Below are positions 37,401-48,300 of a DNA stretch of 64,000 nucleotides, in pieces. The stretch is taken from contig NC_031480.1 in NCBI RefSeq assembly GCF_000006565.2, positions 1,814,144 to 1,878,143 of the forward strand, in the 5' to 3' direction. The stretch's first letter is position 1. Each line of letters opens with the position of its first letter. A program made the position numbers and the translations under genes. This DNA comes from Toxoplasma gondii ME49 (lineage: Eukaryota; Apicomplexa; Conoidasida; Eucoccidiorida; Sarcocystidae). Under the pieces are notes generated by a model. It saw only the letters and a list, made by a program, of their open reading frames with translations, searched no databases and had not been told where the DNA came from.

Positions 37401-40400
37401 TCTGGCCGTGTGCATAGTCGTACATGGGATAAATCACCCACTGGTTGCCTGTAAACGGACGCCGCAGTCCACATTCACAGACTTAACTGAAGGCAGCAGC
37501 TTTTCTTTGTTTCGACCAGTCGTTTCCCTCTACCCGTGCGTCGGTCTAGCAGCACACACACACGGGCATCCTTCACAACACCTTCAACCACTAACACATC
37601 CTGCCGCATGCGAGAGTATACCCAGTTTGGATCTAAATGGAAACAGAACTCACACCAAACAGACGTTACCTACCAGAGTCGCCTCACGAGAGCTGAGAAC
37701 GACAACATCTACGCCCTCAAATCCTTGAAGCGTACACAGGGCACAACATAAACACACACCGTAAACACCGAAAAGCGAGAAACAACGTGGAACTTGGACA
37801 CACAGCGAACAACATCCAGAATTTCCTGGTCCGAATGTGAAGGAAATCTCTTTGAGTATGGATGTAGCTGCAGCATGTGCACATATACAGGGCACGGACA
37901 TCGGGCATCGATTTCATTTCCCACGTACCGTATACTGCAGTGCAAACTTGTAGTACGCATGTGTGACCATACATGGGTGCTTTCGCGTCTTTACGTGTGC
38001 ATGTTCATCATGCCCATGTTCATGACTGGAGAATCGGAACCAAATGCAACCAGGCCGATCAGAAGAAATCTGTGATCGTCTGTGGTGTGGCCTAAGTGCA
38101 CTGAACAGACATCGTGCAAATGCTCCACCTAATACACAGAGCGATGTCTATTAGGTTAGAAAGGAGGCTAGCCGCAGTACTCCATGGGATGTACGAGAAA
38201 AACCAAGGGCAGCAATGCCTCTGGAAAAGAGGCTGACCTGTACGGGGATGCTCTTTCTTGAGAATGCGATACAGTACAGGGTCACGCATGTTCATGTTGC
38301 TGTGCGTCATGTCAATCTTGGCTCGTAGCACGCGGCTGCCCTCTTCGAATTCGCCCGCACGCATCCTGCAAAGAGAACACGAAATCCACAATCTTTTCTC
38401 ACGTTCTTGTTTCAGAATGCCGTTGGGTCTCCAACGGGACGAAAGAACATGATAAAACTCATTAAGAGGACGCAAACGCAATGCAAAAGGAGGCACGACA
38501 GCCTAATCCGCGACGAACCACCGTCAAAAGTCGAAGACGAAGGGTCACATTCGCCACCCGAATGGTACCATTACAACAAGATGCGCAGTGCTCAGATGCT
38601 GTAGACTCCCTCACTTCCTACACTGGAGCCGCAAGTAACTTTTTGGAACAGGAGACCGCGTCCGCCGCTGTGCGCTGTACAAGACACGCACCTTCTAAAG
38701 AGATCAAGATTCTCTTCAATGGATCGCTCTCGGAACGGACTGTTCTCTCCAGGCTGCGAGATGCTTCCACGTTTTCGCCTAATTTCCTCCAATGAATCAT
38801 CGTCAACGAACGCGAGGCCTTTCTTGATCAGTAACTCAGCTGCGAAGGATATCGAAAGAGGGAAAGCAACCCGAATTCACGCAAGCGTCCACTGCCCTCT
38901 TACACTATGACTCTCACAAGGTTGCGCCTCTGGGAAGGAAATACCCACACCGCACGTCTAAGCGCAATGTATACACATGGCTTTCTGTTCTAAAGTGTTA
39001 TTCATCAATGACAAAACCTTGAGATGCAAATACACAGGAAAAACCAGGACGAGGAATCCTATGTATAATGAATCACGTGGAACGCGTGTAGCGACTCCGG
39101 AGACGACAGCAATACCGCATATCTTACAGCGGCTCCACAACGCAACGTCGACCTTGTGTATGAATAAAGTCAACTTACAAAAATCACAGGCTACCACAGG
39201 TGAACGAACAAATAAATCTGCAAAGAAGTGAGGAGACCAGAACCGGCTCAAAGCACCGCTTGCGAGAAACGACTCAAATCCGAGTCCGGTGTAGAAACAA
39301 TCAGCAGAGCGCACGGAGCGACCTACCCCAGTCATATAGTTGCTGAAAATAGTCACTGGCGTAATATAAATGGTTTCCCCAGTCGCCACCGAGCCATCTG
39401 ACATCTCTTTGAATCGATTCGATGTATCTGTATGAACAGGGAAAGCAAAATGGCACAGTACAGCCGCTACGTAATAAACCCACTGTTACCTTTGCACCGA
39501 AAGAACAGACACACTCCAAATACGTGCAGCATATATTGCAAACGCAGCCTCTCTCATCCAAAGCCGTCAGACCGAACGGAAATACGCAACAGACTCAATG
39601 CCCTGTCGGCTGAAGCTAACCCGACGGTGTTCATTGCACGACAGAGTAGCGGAGTTGCCCAGTCACCTTCGCGGTTTCAGAAATCCGACATGCACCGCCA
39701 CATACCCGCGCATTCCCGGTGGTCGGTGTTCCCCACTCCCAACCCGTACTCACGAGCATGAAGCAGAGATTTACCTCGGATTTTATCCGCACGCGTTTCC
39801 TGTGTACATCGAGCTCCCGGTCCTCCATAATTCCGAGTCAAGTATCTCCTAAGTCTAAGACACGTCTGCCTTCCCAAATCTCAAGTGTCCATCTGCACTA
39901 GATATGCACGTCTCGGCTTGCCGCCTACATCACTCTCCGATCTCCGTTCTTTGTTAGCCTTTATTCAATCCCAAATTCTTCGTCTTCTGGCCTCCTTTCC
40001 ATTCTCCATTCGTGCTCGTCGTCTCGGCAAAAGTCTCCCTACACTTACCGCGTCTCCTCCTTCATGGGGTTGGTGTCGTCGAATCGCAGGTGGCACCTGC
40101 CTCCGAAGGCCTTGGCAAGGCCAAAGTTCAGACAGACACTTTTGGCGTGACCCAAGTGCAAAAACCCGTTCGGTTCGGGCGGGAAACGCGTGATCACAGT
40201 TTTGTGCTTTCCTGTCCGGAGGTCTTCCTCGACAATCTGCTTCAAAAAGTTCACAGAAGTCGTCGCGTCAGGGCCGTCAACGGCCTCGGAAGCAACTCCG
40301 GCGCCCTGGCCCACCATCTCGCCGCTTTTGCCTTTCGCGCGGTCGGTGCCTTTGGCGCCCGCACCAGAAAGGGCACCAGCTCCCGGGATGGCCTTGGCAA

Positions 40401-41875
40401 CGCAAGCAGACCAGGACGAGAAATGCTTTGCCGCAGTCTCAGACGTTCGGAGCGCGGAAGACAATGCTGTCTGAGCTGCTGGGTGAGCCTTGAGCAAAGC
40501 GAATAAGGTCATGTCCGCCAGCGACGGCTGCGGGGTGCCGAACAGGAACGACGACGAAGTCGAAAATCGGCGCGCGAAGAAGTCAATGCAGGCTGCAAGG
40601 AACGAGGCAGCGACGGGAAACAAGAATGACGAAATACCGCTCAGATCTGCGGCACAATCCGCTGAGAATAACCGGAAGACGACTAGTTTTACGTTGTAGT
40701 GGAAGATCACAGAGAACCTAAAACGGCAACTGTCAGTGGAGAGCTTGCCTGCGGAGTTCGGCAAACCGCATCTAGATGCTGGGAGAGCAGATCTATGGGT
40801 CCCGTATGGAAACAAAGCGGTCACTTGAGCCACAGCATGGCACGAAACATGTAAGAACCTTCAAACACGAAACCAATTCCTACAAATGCGCGAACCTTCC
40901 TTGTGAGGCACACGATACCTGTACACAGATCTCCCAGCGTAAGGATGCACATGAGTCAAGTAGTATTTCCTTATATGTACAGTATACATAGAAATAGTCT
41001 GTACTGGAAACAGAACATGTGCGTTGACGTATCTAATTGGAACATTTATGTGAATAGCGAATCCAGAGGAAATGGTGATTCCGGAAGTCCTTCCCCGCAT
41101 AGTACAAGTGTCCGCTTGCAATCAAATCGCAGACTCGGTCAGCGTCCTCCTGTGAAAGTCGCTTATCGCGCACTTCAGATATCTTTAAAACGCTGCAGAT
41201 TCGCTGTGTCTGCTGTGCAGAAGTCAGCTGGAAAACTGGGGCTTGGAATATCAAACGGATGGAGGGAACACCGTGTCCGTCCACGCAACGGGCGGTCCTG
41301 TGGATTTCTCACGCAAATGAACCATATACTTTCCTCTTCTCTCGCAAGTCTTCCGCAACCACCGAAACGAGTCAAGCCCGGAAAAAACATGAGACCTGTG
41401 GATAAATCCCCCCATGAAATTTAGGGATTCTTCGTGCAGTGTATCGTGTACCTGATAGTCCAGGGTTGTCCGAGGCCTCAGGTGCTTTGCCCGAAACGCC
41501 GTAGAAGGCTGCCCATTGCTCGCAGACGTCGACCGCTGCCTCGACTCCCCCAGGGGCACCGCTCGCTTTCAAGAGAGAAGCGAAAGGATCACCAGTAGAA
41601 GCGGCTAGGCGGGCGATGCACCGCGCTGCCGCATAATCCGACAACGCCTCGCCAGCAGCGATCGGGCTGGGCTGTTCCCCCTTTTTCGTTTCGACGGCAA
41701 TGCGGAAGGGGGCGGCCGGAGTGGACGACGTGTCCGGCTGCACTGAGAAAGTGAAGTCTCCCGCGGATTTCAGATTCTGTTCAATGTAGGCAAGAACAAC
41801 ATCGGTCACCGTCGAGAGAGGCGGCAGCGAGGCGAGACGGGTGATCCGAAGGACAGCACCGGGAGATAGAGCCAT
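34451..41875 (-). CDS. QRS: Glutaminyl-tRNA synthetase, cytosolic, with N-terminal GST-like domain
   Basis: Charges tRNA-Gln with glutamine using ATP. Twelve exons, all phase-consistent, give 883 residues: 41875-41452, 40661-40049, 39427-39327, 38839-38692, 38365-38238, 37448-37244, 36659-36477, 36232-36094, 35727-35599, 35410-35274, 35053-34942, 34783-34451. The first two exons encode a GST-C-like region ([20 protein letters not shown]) and an Ala/Gly linker. The class I core starts at [17 protein letters not shown] (HIGH motif, about residue 310), continues with [33 protein letters not shown] and [20 protein letters not shown], has the KMSKS counterpart VMSKR at about 536-540, then [17 protein letters not shown]. 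The anticodon-binding barrels include [20 protein letters not shown]. The C-terminus is a Lys/Glu coiled coil. GST-like appendages on apicomplexan GlnRS, GluRS and MetRS mediate assembly of a multi-synthetase complex with tRIP/p43; that role here is inferred. Confidence 0.97.
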
Positions 41876-44562
41876 TGCGGATTTCGCAAGCTAATGGCCT
41901 GGACAGAGAACGGGTCGCGACGTCCAACGGAACAATTCGGAGCACGAAAAGAGTAAGGATTCAATTGATGCACAACGACTGAGAAAATGTAGAGAAAAAC
42001 GACGGAAGCGTCCTGCGGAACGCTGAAACGCACCAGACAAACAGGTTGGAACTGTGTTAGTGACCTGGCCCGCCACGTGGCAACATGAACAGGAAAAGCA
42101 TGGGGATGGGAGTTCAAGGCGAATACTGCGACTCTTGAAACAAACAGAAGAAAACTTCGTCTCGGTGGGAAACAGCACAGCCCCGCGCGAAGAACGACGA
42201 GGTCTCCGCAGCACGCGCCCGCAGTCGACTGCGCTTGTGAGGAGACCATCGCGCTGCGTGTGAAAAGAAACGCCGGGCGCGTTGATGGTGTGTCAAACGG
42301 CGCTCTAAAAGCACCTATGTCAGTGTGGAGGCCTCAAGTATTCTCCTCTCTTTACCACGTCTTTTCTGGCCCCCACCAATCTTGTGTAATGCCTTTGTAC
42401 GCAGTGAAAACGAGAGTTCCTCCATCACATATGCACCCGCAAGTCATTTGCATCCAATCAGCGCTCGCTTGTTTAGAGACGGGCAAATTGATGTGACATT
42501 GCAACCAGGTGCGCAAGACCCAAACATGCCTTTGGATACAACGCGAGTTGCCGACGTTAACTGTTTTACTTGTCTTCATTGACGCACCGTCGGGAAGGAA
42601 CGTCGATATTTCGAGATTATAGGTATTGAAAGACACACTGATGAATAGTTATGAACAGCATTACGACGGACAGTGCCGTGCCACGGGGCCCAGAGACCGG
42701 CACGTCCACCTTTGGACAATTAGCTGTGTTCGAGAAGTTCGCACATTACAGGAGATCAATTTCACTACCGGAGAATGCCCTGATTGAACACTGAGGTGTG
42801 TCGAGTGAGGCCTGACCTGTAATACAGGTAAGGAAGCGATGTAGCCATGTAGCGCAGCTGACGCTTCGAAGCGAAGCCGATCACAATCCTCACGCAGATA
42901 GGACACTAATTGGTAAGAAAGTCAGCCCATAATGGGAAGCCAACCTTGGGCAAATCTCAAGGGTTATTGACAACGCCGAGGCAGCATGAACGCATGGTTC
43001 ATCAAAGATCTGCCGCCAGAAACTTCACCAGCACTGGCCTGCAAATTTGCCACGCGAAGTACCGGGGGAACCATGCTCGTTTTCTCTTGCACGGTAAGTT
43101 TGTTTTCTGCGCTGCAGCACCGTAGAGCTCCCACCACGGGATGCATGGACGTCGACACTACTGACAGCAAACTATGGCTTGCAACGTAATGCGGTTGACA
43201 AAGATGAGGGCATGGAAAACGGAGCCCCGGAAAAACATTAAAGTATCTGGCAAAAGCGCACCACCGTTTTACCAAACTGGATACCGGAACTCTGGGCCAC
43301 TCTTCACGAACAGTGTTTCCGATCCCCCTTGCTTGCAGACACTGGACAACCAATGAAGTAGGCGGCCACGCCGCCAGTAACCGTGCCAACCGGTAAAACC
43401 GGGGTTCATAGTGCGTTAGATGACGCCTGGTGTCCTTGGAAAGGGAATACGCATGTGCCACCGTTCTGCCATATTCTGGTCAATAGCATTAAATGTGATG
43501 GCTTCCTTTATACTAATCTGTGTTACAGTTCTTCCACAACAGCCTTTGCGGAGGCAACCCACGTATTGTCAGTGAATCAAAGCCTACGATCATTCACCAC
43601 CCACGCAGCCTCAAAAGACTAGAAAGATGGTGGCGATGGCAAATGAGGCAAATAGTACGGGAATGGCCTCACAACATGTCAGAAGGGAACCACGCCGTGC
43701 ATGTGTTTACCTCTGGTATGGAGCGAGCCTTTTGTTTCTGTTGTGAACCACCACGCGTCCACATGGGAGTTCTACACTTGCTGATATCTACCTGACAGGA
43801 GTCATTCAGCACTCGTTATCTAATTTTACAGAGTTAAAGCCGTGAGGTTCCCCTGAGTGTTTGACACATAACGGTAAAACAGCAGAATCCTGTCGAAGCG
43901 CTTTCCACCCACAGCTACAGCCTACGAGAAGGCAACCAGTAGAATCGGCTCTCTAGTCAGCAGACATACGTTGGCGAAAAGAAACGCACTGACGTACACT
44001 GTTGCTAAAGAACACAACTAGCTGGGCCAGCAGGGTAACACGGATCAGATTGCCAATTGGGACCGTGGTGACCCCCCTACGCCACACAACCTTGAGGTAT
44101 GAGACGGAACTGCAGAACACGTAACAAGGGTCAACAGTGCACCAGAAGGATTAAAGGGAAGATATGCGAATGAAGCAAAAGTGCGCAACCGCTGAATGTG
44201 AAGGACTAGCCTGTAACGCGAGGGATCAGAAGCAGAGCCAACCCAACTCGACAGCATGTCCACAGCTGGATAGACCGGCGAGAGTCCTCAACGACATTGG
44301 TGGGTGGAGCTCTTGTTTCATCCTACAGACGGTATTCGAGCGTCGATCCTCTATCACACAACACTGATTTTGTAAAAGCACCGTTTTCCTTTAGTATAAC
44401 TCTGAGTCCCCAGGTCGATGCTACCGAGATCCTTGCTAGTCTCTGTGTGCTGCATGCACGAAGCATGCACCTGCGTATGCGTGTCGATTCACGAGGGTCA
44501 TTCGCATCTTTGGGAATTACCAAAATTCTTCGTCCATGTTCGTTTCTGACCCCAGTGTTGAT
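41876..44562. other. Gene-poor interval upstream of glutaminyl-tRNA synthetase
   Basis: Part of a 3.5 kb head-to-head gap between the synthetase and the organellar repeat protein. The frame at 42964-43461 on the minus strand has no family resemblance. This stretch should contain the synthetase promoter near 41.9 kb. Confidence 0.45.
44451..44468. promoter_or_regulatory. Paired GCATGC motifs upstream of the organellar repeat protein
   Basis: Two GCATGC palindromes lie within 18 bases (44452-44457 and 44463-44468), about 0.9 kb before the downstream start codon. Motifs of the TGCATGC type have been reported as promoter elements in Toxoplasma. The function here is only a suggestion. Confidence 0.3.
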
Positions 44563-45039
44563 TTACTGTTCATGAAATTGGAGAAACGGCTTTGTTTCGA
44601 CACGTTCCTTTCGGCAAAAACCGCGGCTCATGTGCCCTGGTTTTCGTGCAGTTCCGTAAATGAGTTGTGTGGCCGTACGAGAGACGTTGAGACGCAGCAT
44701 TGGTCGTTTCCTTAAATCAGAAGGCAACATTTCCCGAATTGCTGTGGCAGTTGCGATTCTGCGTAGTGTAACTTCACCAAGTAGTGTCGCATCTCGCGTA
44801 GTTTGGAGCAACGTGGTTGCGGAAGACAGTGTATTTGAGGCAAGCAAGCTGCCGATCGCCGTCGCGTCACCGTGGACTTCTGTCCTGTCTCTCCTGAACA
44901 CACAAGCAGTTCCTTGATGTATAAAACCTGGTGGGCATTTGGACGAGATGCCGGTCTTAAGGGCTTCTTGCAGTGTGCGCCACCGTTGCGCTACCAGAGG
45001 AAAGTGTTTTGTGTTCATTTCCTGATGGCGTCTTGTCAT
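44563..45039 (-). CDS. Possible small hypothetical protein
   Basis: An open frame of 158 codons with a true ATG at 45039 (a second ATG at 45018). It contains KCPPGFIHQGTACVF, which resembles a single CPPG-type cysteine unit as seen in coccidian oocyst-wall proteins, followed by Ala/Thr/Leu-rich sequence. There is no signal peptide and only the one unit, so the resemblance may be chance. It lies in the flank of the next gene on the opposite strand. Confidence 0.22.
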   Translation of the reverse strand: MTRRHQEMNTKHFPLVAQRWRTLQEALKTGISSKCPPGFIHQGTACVFRRDRTEVHGDATAIGSLLASNTLSSATTLLQTTRDATLLGEVTLRRIATATAIREMLPSDLRKRPMLRLNVSRTATQLIYGTARKPGHMSRGFCRKERVETKPFLQFHEQ

Positions 45040-45379
45040 TATTTCTATAGTCGGGCTTCTGTCGGTTGCTGCAGGCGAACTTTTGTGTCATCAACCACGC
45101 TCGCTGTCCTTCTTCCGACCACTGTGGCTATTCGGTACCATTCTGAATGGGTCTTCTCAGCATCATCACTCAAGGACACGGTAGTTTGTTCTTAATGACA
45201 GTTATTCGTGGAATGCGTTTCTGCTGGGGTTCTGTTAAAACTGCCACGCGTTTTGTGCCTGTTTTTCACTCCTCGTACCTACAGTGGATACAGGGGAAGA
45301 GGGTGGGAACGTGAAAGGGGTCGTGTCTTTGGAGGGGTTTTCTGCGAGGTGTGATAAGGTATCTCATCCGTGTTTCAAG

Positions 45380-48300
45380 ATGCAAAGTGTTCGTCTTCCC
45401 TGGAAGAGCGTCGCACCAAGATGTTTTGAGAGAAGTGGCCGAGCCTTGGCACTCGAAGCCTCTCGTGCATCGGTGAGAGCTCAGGACTGCAGATGCCTCA
45501 GCCGTCTCTCCGCGCACCCTGCCGCATCTCAGACTCGTGAGGAGCTCGTATTGGTTGGCGCTGCCTCACGAGAAACCACTCGATTCTCCCAGGGCGCCGT
45601 TTCGTCTGTTAAAAATAGACCAGACGGCTACTTCGCCGACGAATCGACTCTAGAAACACACGCGAGGCCCTCGATACTCAAAGCAAGAGTCGAGGCAAGT
45701 TGCGAAAGCGTGGGTAGTGGCGGTCCCCATTTCTTAAAAACGGTTAACTTGGACAGTCGGCCGACTTCTCATAGCGACCATGCTAAACATGAAGATGCCG
45801 GCGCAAAGGCCGAATCCAAGAACAACGGAATACAACGAGGAACGCGAATTAGGTTGAAGCAGCTTGATTTACACGCATCCGTCAGAAGAAGCAAATCCGT
45901 TGAGGAAGTGCTGGAAATTTGTGCGCAGTTTTTGAGGGAAGTAAAAGATGAGATCGGAGACTGTTGCCAGACGGACGCCACCAGGCGCGAAGATAGTCGT
46001 CACAGGCGTTCGGCGATGAACTGGCAAACGCGCGATCTCCTGAGCACAGATCCGGCAAAACCCCCTACGGAAGGGAGCAACTTCGTCGCTAGGATTCCCC
46101 GTCAATTCCTGGACATCCCTACGTTGGCGGTGTCTCGACCGATGGCCGTGGAAGAGGAAAGCCCATCGAATGAACATGTTTCGTCTGGCGACTTGAGACG
46201 CTTGCCTTTGTCAGCGTCTGCGCTTCGGTCACTCCATGCAGACGACCGGCATGACTTAAAGACTCCTTCTGTAGCGGGAACAGAGCAGTTTCCTTCTCCC
46301 TCTCAGTGTACTTCTGCAGACAGTACGCTTGTCGGTGCTGCATCCTCTGTAGACGTCTCTCCTCGGTCTTCTGCTTCACCTCTGGGTCTTATGGGTGTCT
46401 GCTCTCACCTGGCTTCGGATTTCGGGTGGATCAATTCTGCGCACGTTCTGCACCGTCTCGCACTGCTTTCTTCCGACACCACCGAGCGCAATCGATGGAA
46501 GACTGCTCACGAATCCCTACAGCAGACGAGGGAGAATCTCGGGGTGCAGCAGTTGAGACGAGCACGCCGGATCATTAGCTCCGGAGGCAGCACCGACGCC
46601 GACAGACAAAGAGCTGATAAAGCTACACGGCCCTGTAAAGGTGATGGGTCGCTGCCTACTCGTCCTGAAGTCTTTGGAGTCCAAGATGTACATACACTAG
46701 ACGAAGATGTCGCAGGGAACGCAGCGCCTCGGGACGGAATCGTAAAATGGGGCGTTCAACTACTTCGAGACGCCCGTTTCCTCTCAGTTCTTTGTTGTGT
46801 GCTCCATCACCTCCGACAAACGCATGAAACACTGCTTTCATCGGAACTCGATCTGCCAGTGCGTGGTCTTTCGAAAGGAATTTCCTCTCTGTCAAACATC
46901 GAGAGTAGCAATCTTGTCAGGGGGGTGTGCCTGCAGCAAGACAACGACTGTATGCAGGTGCGGCCACAGACGCCCGAACCAGTTCCTGTGCAAGACAGGG
47001 ATCACTGTAACGGGCAGTTGCATTCAGTTACGAAAAAAGGAGCTATTTCCAAAGAAGGCAGGCCAATTGTGTCTGCCTTCTCACAAGCCAGTGCAGCAGT
47101 AGAATTCTTCGCTTCCCTGGAATCGGAGGAGCAAGCAGCTACGCCGCCTCCAGCTCATACTAGGAAAGACTCCTCAGGTACAGACCTACCAATTTCGGAC
47201 ATTGCGGGAATCAAAATACCCCCGGAATTCAGTGGGACCACCTCGAGAGCTGTGGGCGCAGATGAACGTTCATCTTTCCAGACACCCGAGGTAACAATCA
47301 CTTCAGCACCCCGTTTCGCATTGGAGACAGTTCCCGGCACCTCTCAAGTTCCCTTCATCAAAGGCGTCCGGAATACTGCTCCTCAACGGCTTCAAGAACA
47401 GCCCCGCTTGGATGCGCCTCCATATGACCAAACGAACAAGGGAAGCGGGTTACTCTTCGAAACACCTGGAGACGTCGCACTCGAAGGGAGAGAAGCGATT
47501 GAGAAGAGAGAGCCGACGGCTGCCCAGCTTCGATTTGTCGCATCCCTTTGTTGGGCTTGCGGGAAACTACGGCTTCCAGCTGCTTTGCGGGAGAGTCCCA
47601 CTGCTGAACTGCAGAACTCCAATGACAATGCTCGAAATGGGCCTCTCTCCGACTTTCACGTAGGACTGTCACTACCGTACTGCAACCGGACCCAGCGAAA
47701 TGCAAGGCTCGGTGAAGAGGCCACCCACAATAACTTGGAAAACTCTGCGGCAAATGCGCATTCCTTTTCGGTTCGCGGTGCTCAGCCGTCAGAGAGAAGC
47801 TCCAATTCGTCCCAGTGTATGCGCCAGGGGACGAGAGACTGCTCTCCAGGCCCGACCTTTGGTGGTACAGACACCTTGTCTGTCCCTTCGCGAGTAGACC
47901 CCATGGGAGGAAGGCGCCTTTACTCCGAAATAGTCTCCCTTCTCGAGAAGTGCGTCCTGCGGTGTCTCCCTTTTTTTCGTCCGCGGGAATTGTCGCTTGG
48001 ACTCTGGGGCATTGCTCAGTGCCACGCTGCAAGAGCTGCTTCTTCATCAATCGAAGACGGACGAGGTCGGAGTATGCTTAGGATCCGACAGGCCTTCTGG
48101 CAACAAGCCGTTGCATGCGTTCGTCGCCGCCTGCCGGAAATGCCACTGCGCGAGCTTTCCATGTTTGCGCAAACCTGCTGTACAGTGGGGTATCGGGACG
48201 AAACTCTGATGGTGGCGGTTGCAGATGCCATGTTGGTCTGCTTGCCGACTGAGTGGAAACAGTATCACCGGTGGCTGATGACACAAGCCCACAAGAAGAG

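Noticed and set aside
42964..43461. Minus-strand frame of 165 codons
   Set aside because: No family features, mixed composition; nothing supports coding.
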